A stretch of DNA of 23,132 bases from an uncultured Paenibacillaceae bacterium (lineage in GTDB: Bacteria > Bacillota > Bacilli > Paenibacillales > DA-C8), in assembly GCA_937957685.1 (NCBI GenBank), contig CALGAO010000067.1, positions 1 through 23,132 on the forward strand. The letters run 5' to 3'. A program made the translations under genes and the position numbers. Of this stretch, positions 7,035 through 13,990 are shown piece after piece; the first letter of the stretch is position 1, and each line of letters begins with the position of its first letter. A model generated the notes under the pieces. It had not been told where the DNA came from, made no database searches, and saw only the letters and a list, made by a program, of their open reading frames with translations.

Positions 7035-7883
7035 CTACAGAAGCTCCATCTGCCGCGGCGGGAGCGGCCTGGGCTCCTGCCCCAGCAGCCGCTGCAGGTC
7101 CTTCGCATTGCCCGCCGCATGTCCACCGGAATTGTTGTTGAAGATCACGCAGATCTCCTCGCTGCTCTGCTGCAGCCGCAACAGACGCTCCTTCCATTCC
7201 GCCAGCTCGGCTTCACTGTAGCGGTAGAGGTAACGCACGGCTCGCCATTCCTCGCCCGAACCCTGACGGTTCCAGCCTTCCTCGTTGCGGCCGTGGAATC
7301 GGACGATCGTGCGCACACGGGATGTGGCCCGCTCGATCGTCGGCACCGATCCTTCGCCTGCCTGCGGCTCGTCGCAGATGCTGTGAATCCAGCCTTCCTG
7401 CTCCATGAACATGAGCGTCTTGTCGATGTACTCGGGACGGAACCATGACTGATGGCGGAACTCCAGCGCCACAGGGAGATCGCCCATCCTCGCCTTCGTC
7501 CGCTTCAGCAGTTCGACGTGCTGCCTCGTGCAATCGAACCACGGCGGATACTGGAACAGCACCGCCTTCAGACGTCCCGCCTGATGAACGGGACCGATCG
7601 ACAGCTTGAAATCCTCGAACATCGCATCGGCCGACGCATAGGGGATGCGCCCTCGCGTATGTCCCGTCATGCCCTGGTAAACCTTGAAGATGAAGCCGAA
7701 GTGGTCCGGCGTATCCCGCAGCCACTTGCGGATGTTGCGCTCCGGCTGCACGGCATAGAACGAGCTGTCCACCTCCACGATCGGAAAGTGATGGCTGTAG
7801 ATGCGCAGCTTGTCGCCGGAAGGGGTCCCCGCCGGGTACAGGTCATCGTGATCGCCCCACCCGGCCAGTCCGATCCTGATCAT
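7035..7883 (-). CDS. DUF72 family protein (YunF/YecE-like)
   Basis: A 282-residue protein of the DUF72 family, a TIM-barrel-like fold of unknown reaction found widely in bacteria (E. coli YecE, B. subtilis YunF). Seen here: N-terminal IRIGLAGWGDHDDLYP, VEVDSSFYAVQPERNIRKWLRDTPDHFGFIFKVYQGMTGH, RLKAVLFQYPPWF, VALEFRHQSWF, and a C-terminal VIFNNNSGGHAAGNAKDLQRLL. These are the conserved blocks of the family, including the Glu/Arg-rich barrel mouth. ATG follows AGGAGG. It is convergent with araA and divergent from the SDR gene, with no operon partner. No signal peptide or membrane segment. Function is unknown. Confidence 0.88.
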   Translation of the reverse strand: MIRIGLAGWGDHDDLYPAGTPSGDKLRIYSHHFPIVEVDSSFYAVQPERNIRKWLRDTPDHFGFIFKVYQGMTGHTRGRIPYASADAMFEDFKLSIGPVHQAGRLKAVLFQYPPWFDCTRQHVELLKRTKARMGDLPVALEFRHQSWFRPEYIDKTLMFMEQEGWIHSICDEPQAGEGSVPTIERATSRVRTIVRFHGRNEEGWNRQGSGEEWRAVRYLYRYSEAELAEWKERLLRLQQSSEEICVIFNNNSGGHAAGNAKDLQRLLGQEPRPLPPRQMELL

Positions 7884-7996
7884 CCGTCATCCTCCTGTCT
7901 CCTGATCCCGTCAGGATATTTCGCTGAGACCAGTTTATCATACGCCGGCCGCTCCTGCAGATCGGGAGGCATCGGCAAGCAGATTGATGATGGTCA

Positions 7997-8026
7997 TTGC
8001 ATAGTTTGACCGCGAAAGTGTAAGAT
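7997..8026 (+). promoter_or_regulatory. Possible promoter of the SDR gene
   Basis: TTGCAT (7997-8002) and TAAGAT (8021-8026) are 18 bp apart in an AT-rich stretch 46 bp before the SDR start. Both elements are imperfect, so this is tentative. Confidence 0.3.
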
Positions 8027-8071
8027 TAGTTTTGCACGCAAATTTTACATACATTAAGGGAGGCAGACATC

Positions 8072-8806
8072 ATGGCACGTTTGGCAGGAAAAGTAGCAAT
8101 CATCACGGGTGCGGCCCAAGGCATGGGGGCAGCGCACGCAAGGCGTTTCGTGGCTGAGGGAGCGAAGGTTGTTCTGACGGACATTCTCGAAGAGAAGGGT
8201 TCCCAGCTCGCGGCTGAACTGGGCGAGAACGCGCTGTTCGTCAAGCATGATGTGACCAGCCAGGAGGATTGGGCGAGGGTTATCGCGGCAACAGAGGAAA
8301 AGTTCGGACCGGCCAATGTACTGGTGAATAATGCGGGAATCTCGGTGGCCAAGTCGATCTTGCAGATGTCCCTGGAAGAATATCTCCGCATCGTGAACAT
8401 CAACCAGGTGTCTGTCTTCCTTGGCATGAAGACGGTCATCCCTTCGATGCAGAAAGCAGGCGGTGGTTCGATCGTGAACATCTCGTCGATCAACGGGATC
8501 GTGGGCGGAGCGATCGGTTATACGGATACCAAGTTCGCGGTGCGCGGCATGACGAAGGCGGCGATGGTGGAATGCTCCTATTACGGCATCCGCGTCAACT
8601 CGGTGCATCCGGGCGTAATCGCCACTCCGATGATCGAACAGGAGGATGCGAAGGCGGCGATCCAGGAATTCGCCAAGTCGATTCCGCTCAAGCGCATCGC
8701 TCAACCGGAGGAAGTGACGAATCTGGTGTTGTTCCTCGCTTCGGATGAATCGAGCTACACGACCGGCGCTGAATTCGTGGTGGACGGCGGCATCACCGCG
8801 ATCTGA
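8072..8806 (+). CDS. Short-chain dehydrogenase/reductase (SDR), NAD-type
   Basis: A classical SDR of 244 residues that oxidises or reduces an alcohol/ketone with a nicotinamide cofactor in the cytosol. The Rossmann motif TGAAQGMG is residues 12-19, Asp37 at the end of the second strand points to NAD(H) rather than NADP(H), NNAG is 86-89, the catalytic Ser is in NISS (about 138), and Y150-TDT-K154 is the YxxxK pair. The C-terminal FLASDESSYTTGAEFVVDGG is typical of the glucose-dehydrogenase and 3-alpha/20-beta-hydroxysteroid-dehydrogenase-like branch, but the substrate cannot be read from sequence. ATG follows a clear GGGAGG. It is monocistronic, flanked by hairpins downstream. Confidence 0.93.
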   Translation: MARLAGKVAIITGAAQGMGAAHARRFVAEGAKVVLTDILEEKGSQLAAELGENALFVKHDVTSQEDWARVIAATEEKFGPANVLVNNAGISVAKSILQMSLEEYLRIVNINQVSVFLGMKTVIPSMQKAGGGSIVNISSINGIVGGAIGYTDTKFAVRGMTKAAMVECSYYGIRVNSVHPGVIATPMIEQEDAKAAIQEFAKSIPLKRIAQPEEVTNLVLFLASDESSYTTGAEFVVDGGITAI

Positions 8807-8832
8807 TCAGGTCAACCTCCTGATCCAACAAG

Positions 8833-8905
8833 GTTAAACATTTGGCTGTGTTTATCTTCGTTGTTGCTCATGCAACAACCGATTGAAACGCAGCCAAAAT
8901 TTAAC
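8833..8905. repeat. Long interrupted hairpin downstream of the SDR gene
   Basis: Three nested stem blocks: GTTAAA (8833-8838) with TTTAAC (8900-8905), TTTGGCTGTGTTT (8841-8853) with AAACGCAGCCAAA (8886-8898, one G-U in RNA), and GTTGTTGC (8860-8867) with GCAACAAC (8872-8879) around a TCAT loop. About 27 bp of pairing in 73 nt. There is no clean T run on either strand, so a simple terminator is not obvious. It lies between the convergent SDR and yoaT-like genes. It could be a bidirectional 3' end element, a mobile palindromic repeat or a small RNA. Confidence 0.7.
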
Positions 8906-8976
8906 TTCATTCGTTCATACGATGGCCAAAAAGGCCGTGAGCCAGACACGATTCCCTCCCTTTCTGGAGGAGCATC

Positions 8977-9008
8977 ATGAACGGAGGTCCAACAGGATTT
9001 CCGTTCAT
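8977..9008. repeat. 9-bp inverted repeat before the DUF817 gene 3' end
   Basis: ATGAACGGA (8977-8985) and TCCGTTCAT (9000-9008) are perfect inverted copies around a 14-nt loop. The left arm includes an ATG preceded by GGAGGAG (see finding). It could form the 3' hairpin of the minus-strand yoaS-yozG-yoaT transcript, but no T run follows. Confidence 0.5.
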
Positions 9009-9030
9009 TTGCATGATAAGGGGATTGGCC

Positions 9031-9861
9031 TTATGAATCGCGCCGTTCCTTCACCTGCTTCAGAGCGGCGACGATCAGGAAACTGACGATGACGAGCAGC
9101 AGCCAGGAACTGATCTTGCCCACGTGCACGAGGCGCCAGACCTCGGACTGGTTCGGATATTGCCAGGCGCTGAAGAAGGTCGCCACATTCTCCGCCACCC
9201 AGATGAAGAAACCGATCAGCGTGAAGGACATGACGAGCGGCATGCGATAGCGTCGGCCTCCAACCCCGAAGGTGACGGATGTGCGACAGAAGACGATCAG
9301 CACGAGGCCGGCCAGCCACCAGCGGATGTCGATCCAGTAATGATGGGTGAAGAAGTTCAGATAGATGGCCGCAGCGAGCGGTGTGACGATCCATAAGGGC
9401 GGCCAGTTCACCAGCTTAAGCTGGAGACGGCGCCACGCCTGGCACATATAGCTCGCCACGCTGGCATACATGAATCCGCTGTAGAGAGGAACGCCGCCCA
9501 CCTTCGTCCATGCCTCTTCAGGGTATGACCAGGAGCCCATATGCACCTTGAACAGCTCAAGCGCAAGCCCGATCAGGTGGAAGACGGTGATCACCTTCAG
9601 CTCGTCGCGCGTCTCCAGGCCGGATCGTACCATCCAGACCTGCATGGCCAGGCAGATGAGGAGCAGCCAGTCATAGCGCGACAGCCAGGGAAGCGGGACC
9701 AGCTTCGTCAGGGCTAGCGAGACGAAGATAACCGCGGGGAATATGCAGGACAGCGCCTGCTGCCACCCGAAGCGCCAGAGCTGCATCAGGATATGAACGC
9801 ATCTCCCGGACGCTGTTCTCTCCACCTTGCGTGCGGTACCGATCTGCGGGATCGTCATCAC
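9031..9861 (-). CDS. yoaT: DUF817 integral membrane protein (YoaT-like)
   Basis: A membrane protein of 276 residues with about seven or eight hydrophobic helices, first near residues 35-55 (ALSCIFPAVIFVSLALT) and last near 250-268 (WLLLVIVSFLIVAAL). The conserved stretch KVHMGSWSYPEEAW ... GGVPLYSGFMYASVASYMCQAWRR is the DUF817 signature as I recall it from B. subtilis YoaT. Function is unknown. Translation may begin at GTG 9861, 8 nt after AGGAG, or at ATG 9858. It is the last of three minus-strand genes; the order membrane protein / small HTH / DUF817 repeats the yoaS-yozG-yoaT order of B. subtilis, which supports co-transcription despite a 126-nt gap to the HTH gene. The symbol rests on that synteny. 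Confidence 0.82.
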   Translation of the reverse strand: MMTIPQIGTARKVERTASGRCVHILMQLWRFGWQQALSCIFPAVIFVSLALTKLVPLPWLSRYDWLLLICLAMQVWMVRSGLETRDELKVITVFHLIGLALELFKVHMGSWSYPEEAWTKVGGVPLYSGFMYASVASYMCQAWRRLQLKLVNWPPLWIVTPLAAAIYLNFFTHHYWIDIRWWLAGLVLIVFCRTSVTFGVGGRRYRMPLVMSFTLIGFFIWVAENVATFFSAWQYPNQSEVWRLVHVGKISSWLLLVIVSFLIVAALKQVKERRDS

Positions 9862-9987
9862 ATGCTCATCTCCTTATATGATGGCACATGGCCGGGACAT
9901 GCCCATAAGCCTGTGCGATGGGTGGGCCGGGTGCAACCTTCGACAGGTGTCTCCCGACCAGGCTCTCTCTCGAATCCTCCGAACCCC

Positions 9988-10221
9988 TTAATCCTCTGAT
10001 AACTCCCCGATCTCTCCATCATCCCGGTACTCCAGGATATCCCCCGGCTGGCAGTCCAGCGCCTTGCAGATCGCATCCAGCGTCGAGAAGCGGATCGCCT
10101 TGGCCTTCCCGTTCTTGAGAATGGACAGATTGGCCAGCGTGATGCCGACCTTCTCCGACAACTCGGTGACACTCATCTTCCGTTTGGCCAGCATGACATC
10201 GATATGGATGATAATCGCCAT
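9988..10221 (-). CDS. yozG: Small Cro/CI-type HTH regulator (YozG-like)
   Basis: A 77-residue DNA-binding protein that is almost entirely one Xre-type helix-turn-helix: IDVMLAKRKMSVTELSEKVGITLANLSILKNGKAKAIRFSTLDAICKALDCQPGDILEY. Helices 2 and 3 are SVTELSEKVG and TLANLSILKNG. This subfamily commonly accompanies DUF2975 membrane proteins, as it does here. I chose ATG 10221, since GAGGTG lies about 6 nt before it and homologues begin MAIII; GTG at 10230 is possible. The upstream DUF2975 gene ends 10 nt before, so the pair is translationally linked. It probably controls its own cluster, perhaps with the membrane partner modulating it; that is inference. Confidence 0.88.
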   Translation of the reverse strand: MAIIIHIDVMLAKRKMSVTELSEKVGITLANLSILKNGKAKAIRFSTLDAICKALDCQPGDILEYRDDGEIGELSED

Positions 10222-10231
10222 CGTGCTCACC

Positions 10232-10708
10232 TCAGACCGTCAGATCGATCTCTTGCTTCATGTCGATCGCGCTGCGAAGCAGCTTCTGGAGGACAGCGGC
10301 GAACACCGCAACGACCGCGGAGCCGAACGCGATCCCCAGGCCGAAGGCGAGGATGCCGGGCGCGTCATCCCGCTCCGCCATCAGGTACAGAAGCGGCGAC
10401 ATCGCCAGATAGAGGACGGTGATCGAGGCGGCGCACTGCTTGATCCTCATCAGCGCTTTCACGGAATGCTCTGAGAAGGCGTCGTTCCGGTCGATCAGGT
10501 TAAGCAGCCCAAAGGCCTGATACAGAGCGATGAAATAAGGAATCGCGGACGCATACATGCCGATGATCACCGGCCAGGCCATCCACCCAGGAAAGTGGAC
10601 CACCGAATCCGCCGCCACATCGGGCAGCCACAGAATGCACAGGGAGAGCACCGGCAAGCTGAGCAGGACCACCGTGACCTTCAGGAAAAGCGTCTGACCA
10701 CGTTCCAT
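10232..10708 (-). CDS. yoaS: DUF2975 membrane protein (YoaS-like)
   Basis: A 158-residue protein with four predicted transmembrane helices: about 8-28 (LFLKVTVVLLSLPVLSLCIL), 43-65 (WPVIIGMYASAIPYFIALYQ), 91-112 (CAASITVLYLAMSPLLYLM) and 119-140 (ILAFGLGIAFGSAVVAVFAAVL). The segment FGLLNLIDRNDAFSEHSVKALMRIKQCA between helices 2 and 3 is typical of DUF2975. ATG 10708 follows GAGGTG. Function is unknown; the family is nearly always next to a small Xre-type HTH, as here, which suggests a membrane-tethered partner of that regulator. Confidence 0.82.
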   Translation of the reverse strand: MERGQTLFLKVTVVLLSLPVLSLCILWLPDVAADSVVHFPGWMAWPVIIGMYASAIPYFIALYQAFGLLNLIDRNDAFSEHSVKALMRIKQCAASITVLYLAMSPLLYLMAERDDAPGILAFGLGIAFGSAVVAVFAAVLQKLLRSAIDMKQEIDLTV

Positions 10709-10765
10709 AGCCAACACCTCACAGCATTGTTCTACCTCGTAATTTACCACAACATTTATCGCAAA

Positions 10766-10783
10766 ACAATAAATACTTATTGT
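10766..10783. promoter_or_regulatory. Candidate operator of the yoaS-yozG-yoaT cluster
   Basis: ACAATAA and TTATTGT form a perfect 7-bp inverted repeat with a 4-bp centre. It lies 58 bp upstream of the yoaS start, and a weak minus-strand promoter (TTGTTT, 17 bp, TAAATT) begins at its edge. The small HTH protein of the cluster is the natural candidate to bind it. Confidence 0.45.
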
Positions 10784-10998
10784 GACAAAACAAAAATTTG
10801 GTGTTTTACAAAAAAACATTTGCTGTATATGCCAATGGGGCGAACGTGATGCTTCTGTCCGTTGCGGCCAGACGCGGGGGGCAGCAAGCGCCATACACAA
10901 AGCAAGACCCGGCGCTCTCCTTGCCGGAGTCCGGGGCCTGGTCGCTGCCCGCGCTTGCGGCCAATCGCAGGCTGACGAGGGGCTTGCTGCGTTTGGCC
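10784..10998. other. Intergenic stretch between yoaS and uidA, no supported gene
   Basis: The divergent gap runs from 10709 to 11107. The first 80 bases are AT-rich promoter DNA. The part from about 10850 to 11000 is GC-rich. It holds a minus-strand reading frame (GTG at 11000 to 10806, 64 residues, with GC-rich third positions) that has no ribosome site and no family I recognise. It may be a gene remnant or chance. Confidence 0.4.
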
Positions 10999-11035
10999 AC
11001 CTGGTAAAAAACGTCCCAAAGAGGTCAAGAAACTC
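10999..11035 (+). promoter_or_regulatory. Pair of direct repeats ahead of the uidA promoter
   Basis: ACCTGGTAAAAAACGTC (10999-11015) and AAGAGGTCAAGAAACTC (11019-11035) are imperfect copies with a 20-bp period. Both fit A-x-x-x-GGT-x-AA-x-AA-x-x-TC, which also describes the stronger pair at 12934-12970. The downstream copy ends 2 bp before the weak -35 region, a class II activator position. Probable binding site of the linked AraC-type response regulator. Confidence 0.5.
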
Positions 11036-11037
11036 TA

Positions 11038-11066
11038 TTCTTCCGGCTGTCTGCAAGGCTTATAGT
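11038..11066 (+). promoter_or_regulatory. uidA promoter, activator-dependent type
   Basis: A good -10 TATAGT (11061-11066) has a poor -35 TTCTTC (11038-11043) at 17 bp, as expected for a promoter that needs the adjacent repeats bound by an activator. Confidence 0.5.
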
Positions 11067-11107
11067 AATGCATACAGACGCAATCAAAGAGGAAGGGAGT
11101 GCTTCAT

Positions 11108-12871
11108 ATGTTGTATCCGATAGTCACGGAGAGCCGTTGTGTGATGGATCTGAACGGCATCTGGAATTTCCGGCTGGATGATGGCACGGGCTTCGCGCAG
11201 GAATGGTACAAATCCAGACTGCAAGATACGATCCCCATGGCGGTGCCTGCTTCCATGAACGATATCGGGGTTACGCGAGAGATCAGGGAGCATATCGGCT
11301 GGGTATGGTACGAGAGGGAATTTGTCCTGCCGTCCGCCATGCGCAGCGACCGGATCGTCCTGCGCTTCGGTTCCGCCACCCATCAGGCTGTCGTCTATGT
11401 GAACGGGAAGGAGGTCGCCCGGCACAAGGGAGGTTTCCTGCCATTTGAGGCGGAGATCCAGGACTGTCTGGTGGACGGGAAGAACCGGGTGACGGTGGCG
11501 GTGGACACCACGATCGATGAGACGACCTTGCCGCTCGGGATCAATAACAAGCCGAATTTTGACTTCTTTAACTACACCGGATTGCAGCGCCCGGTGAAGA
11601 TCTACACCACCCCTGCCCGTTACGTGAAGGATATCACGATCGTGACGAGCTTCGAGGGCTCAACCGGCCTGGCGGATTACCAGGTGGACTATGTCGGCGA
11701 AGGTGTGGACGTTCGGGTCAAGGTCATCGACGAAGCCGGTGAAGTGGTCGCAACCGCAGACGGCGCCAGAGGAACCGTCCGGATCCCCGATGTGAAGCTG
11801 TGGGAGCCGATGCAAGCATATCTGTACACGCTGGCGGTTGAACTGGTCGAGAGTGGACAGGTTGTCGACAGCTACGAGCAGCCCTTTGGCGTCAGGACCG
11901 TGGCCGTCAGGGATGGCAAGTTCCTGATCAACAACAGGCCGTTCTACTTCAAGGGCTTCGGCAAGCACGAGGACACGCCGATCCTTGGCCGGGGCTTTTC
12001 GGAAGCGGCCAATGTCATGGACTTCAACCTCATGAAATGGATCGGGGCCAATTCCTTCAGAACATCCCATTATCCGTATTCGGAGGAACTGATGCGCCTC
12101 GCGGACCGCGAAGGCTTCGTCATCATCGATGAAGTCCCTGCGGTGGGCGTCCATCTGAACTTCATGGCCACCTTGCGCGGCGGCGGCAAGCCGAGAAATA
12201 CATGGCAGGAGATCCAGACCTTCGATCATCATGCCGATGTCATCAGGGAGCTCATCGCCCGCGACAAGAACCATCCTTCCGTCGTCATGTGGTCGATCGC
12301 CAATGAGCCGGCCTCCGAGGAGGAAGGAGCGGACGGATACTTCGGACCGCTGGTGGAACTGGCCAAACAATGCGACCCGCAGCAGCGTCCGGTCACGATC
12401 GTCACCTTCGGCCAGGCGGACCCGCAAAGAGACAAGGTGGCCGAGCTGGTGGATGTCCTGGCGCTGAACCGCTACTATGGCTGGTATGTGGATGGCGGCG
12501 ATCTGGAGTCGGCCAAGGTCAAGCTGCGCCAGGAGCTGGAAGGCTGGCAGAAGCGTTGTCCCGGCAAGCCGATCATCATGACGGAATACGGCGCGGATAC
12601 GGTGGCCGGGCTGCATGATATCGTGCCAACGATGTTCACCGAGGAATATCAGGCGGCATACTATCAGGCGAACCATGAAGTGTTTGACCAATGCCCTGTG
12701 CTGGTCGGCGAGCATCCGTGGAACTTCGCGGACTTCCAGACCAGTCAGAATGTGATGAGAGTGCAGGGCAACAAGAAAGGGATCTTCACGCGCGACCGCA
12801 AACCGAAGATGGCCGCTCACGAGCTGAGGAAGCGGTGGACATCGATCCCGAACTACGGTTACAAGGCTTGA
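11108..12871 (+). CDS. uidA: Beta-glucuronidase, GH2 family
   Basis: Hydrolyses beta-D-glucuronides to D-glucuronate and an aglycone or sugar. The 587-residue protein aligns by eye with E. coli UidA along its whole length: N-terminal jelly-roll (DLNGIWNFRLDDG ... HIGWVWYEREFVLP ... TPARYVKDITIVT), immunoglobulin-like middle, and TIM barrel from FYFKGFGKHEDTPILGRGFS. The acid/base is Glu400 in MWSIANEP and the nucleophile is Glu493 in MTEYGADT. LNRYYGWYVDGGDLE and WNFADFQTSQNVMRVQGNKKGIFTRDRKPK are hallmark glucuronidase stretches; the NxK element (NKKG) contacts the substrate carboxylate. There is no signal peptide, so it acts in the cytosol on imported glucuronides. ATG 11108 has GGGAG 8 nt before; GTG 11099 is less likely. 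A terminator separates it from the transporter genes. Confidence 0.95.
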   Translation: MLYPIVTESRCVMDLNGIWNFRLDDGTGFAQEWYKSRLQDTIPMAVPASMNDIGVTREIREHIGWVWYEREFVLPSAMRSDRIVLRFGSATHQAVVYVNGKEVARHKGGFLPFEAEIQDCLVDGKNRVTVAVDTTIDETTLPLGINNKPNFDFFNYTGLQRPVKIYTTPARYVKDITIVTSFEGSTGLADYQVDYVGEGVDVRVKVIDEAGEVVATADGARGTVRIPDVKLWEPMQAYLYTLAVELVESGQVVDSYEQPFGVRTVAVRDGKFLINNRPFYFKGFGKHEDTPILGRGFSEAANVMDFNLMKWIGANSFRTSHYPYSEELMRLADREGFVIIDEVPAVGVHLNFMATLRGGGKPRNTWQEIQTFDHHADVIRELIARDKNHPSVVMWSIANEPASEEEGADGYFGPLVELAKQCDPQQRPVTIVTFGQADPQRDKVAELVDVLALNRYYGWYVDGGDLESAKVKLRQELEGWQKRCPGKPIIMTEYGADTVAGLHDIVPTMFTEEYQAAYYQANHEVFDQCPVLVGEHPWNFADFQTSQNVMRVQGNKKGIFTRDRKPKMAAHELRKRWTSIPNYGYKA

Positions 12872-12883
12872 TGCCCATAGTTC

Positions 12884-12914
12884 AAGGCTGCGAACGAGGC
12901 AGCCTTTCTTCTTG
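12884..12914 (+). terminator. Terminator after uidA
   Basis: AAGGCTGC (12884-12891) pairs with GCAGCCTT (12899-12906) around a 7-nt loop, followed by TCTTCTT. It should uncouple uidA from the ABC genes, which then rely on their own promoter. Confidence 0.75.
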
Positions 12915-12933
12915 ATCGAAAGATCAGGGCGCA

Positions 12934-12970
12934 ATCAGGTCAAAAAGTTCCCGATCAGGTCAAAAAATTC
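12934..12970 (+). promoter_or_regulatory. Pair of near-identical direct repeats ahead of the ABC transporter promoter
   Basis: ATCAGGTCAAAAAGTTC (12934-12950) and ATCAGGTCAAAAAATTC (12954-12970) differ at one base and have a 20-bp period, about two helical turns. Head-to-tail repeats next to the -35 are the usual site for AraC-family activators. A further ATCAGG at 12923-12928 lies 11 bp upstream of the first copy. Confidence 0.72.
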
Positions 12971-12973
12971 AAT

Positions 12974-13002
12974 TCTGTTACCCGCAGCCCCTTTTTTATA
13001 TT
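12974..13002 (+). promoter_or_regulatory. Promoter of the ABC transporter operon
   Basis: The -10 TATATT (12997-13002) is good, while the -35 TCTGTT (12974-12979) is poor at 17 bp. The repeat pair ends 3 bp upstream, consistent with activator-dependent initiation. Confidence 0.55.
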
Positions 13003-13033
13003 AAAGATACTTCCCAAAAAAGAGGTTATGAAC

Positions 13034-13972
13034 ATGCAGACTATGGAATCCCGACAGCAAGCAAATGCGGGCAGCAAGCGGAGGAGAAACTCGCTTCGCG
13101 GATGGCGCGAGAATGTCGCCGGATATCTCTTCGTTGCTCCCATGTTTATCGGCACATCCGTGTTGGTGTTGTTCCCGATCCTGGCATCGGTCGTACTGAG
13201 TTTTACGAACTGGAATATTGTTAGCGGCTTCAAGAAGGCGAGCTTCGTCGGTTTTGCCAACTATCAGGATATCCTGTCGGATGCGATCTTCCTGAAGTCG
13301 CTCGGCAACAACCTCCTGATCCTGCTCGCCATTCCGGTTACGCTTGCGATCGCTCTAACACTCGCGGTATTGATCAACCGCTATATCTATCTGAAGGATC
13401 TCTTCAAGGTCATCTACTTCATGCCTTTCATATCCAGTGCGGTGGCCGTGGCGATCGTATTCCGCGTGCTGTTCCACCCCACCAGAGGCCCGATCAATCA
13501 GATCCTGATGAGCCTCGGGGTCGAGAATCCGCCGGGATGGATCGCGGATCCGAAATTTGCGCTGGTGTCCGTCATGCTCATCATGATCTGGACCGGCATC
13601 GGGTTCAACATGATCATCTACCTGGCCGGTCTGCAGAATATTCCGAAGGAATTGTATGAATCGGCCCAGATCGATGGCGCATCATCCTGGACCCAATTTA
13701 CGCGGATCACAGTGCCCCTTGTCTCGCCCACGACGTTCCTGCTGCTGGTCGCCGGGATCATCTCCAGCTTCAAGATCTTCGACCTGATCCTGGTGCTGAC
13801 CAATGGCGGTCCTGGCAATGCCACGATCACTCCGGTGGTCTACCTGTACCAGAAGGCATTCCTGGAGTTGAAGACCGGATACGCCTCAGCGGTATCCATG
13901 ATCATCTTCGTCATCATCCTGCTGATCACGTTGCTGCAATTCTACGGACAGAAAAAGTGGGTCAATTACTAA
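13034..13972 (+). CDS. Sugar ABC transporter permease, UgpA/MalF type
   Basis: Membrane permease of a CUT1-type carbohydrate importer, about 312 residues with six transmembrane helices: first near residues 33-55 (YLFVAPMFIGTSVLVLFPILASVVLSF), last near 275-300 (VSMIIFVIILLITLLQFYG). The cytoplasmic EAA loop that docks the ATPase reads ELYESAQIDGASSWTQFTRITVPLVSP. The preceding SFTNWNIV and NYQDIL are common in this family. I chose ATG 13034, 8 nt from GAGG; the ATG at 13028 sits too close to it but cannot be excluded. It is the first gene of the transporter operon. No ATPase gene is present, so a shared MsmX-type ATPase elsewhere is likely. Confidence 0.92.
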   Translation: MQTMESRQQANAGSKRRRNSLRGWRENVAGYLFVAPMFIGTSVLVLFPILASVVLSFTNWNIVSGFKKASFVGFANYQDILSDAIFLKSLGNNLLILLAIPVTLAIALTLAVLINRYIYLKDLFKVIYFMPFISSAVAVAIVFRVLFHPTRGPINQILMSLGVENPPGWIADPKFALVSVMLIMIWTGIGFNMIIYLAGLQNIPKELYESAQIDGASSWTQFTRITVPLVSPTTFLLLVAGIISSFKIFDLILVLTNGGPGNATITPVVYLYQKAFLELKTGYASAVSMIIFVIILLITLLQFYGQKKWVNY

Positions 13973-13990
13973 AGGAAAGGGACACTGCTT

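Noticed and set aside
7213..7725. Minus-strand 170-residue frame inside the DUF72 gene
   Set aside because: It is a different frame of the same strand as a well supported gene and has no motif.
8806..8815. ATCAGGTCAA identical to the start of the transporter-promoter repeats
   Set aside because: It overlaps the SDR stop codon and is part of a 7-bp hairpin (8805-8825), with no second copy 20 bp away; probably coincidence.
10806..11000. Minus-strand 64-residue frame between yoaS and uidA
   Set aside because: Codon use looks coding-like, but there is no ribosome site, it runs into the yoaS promoter zone and I recognise no family.
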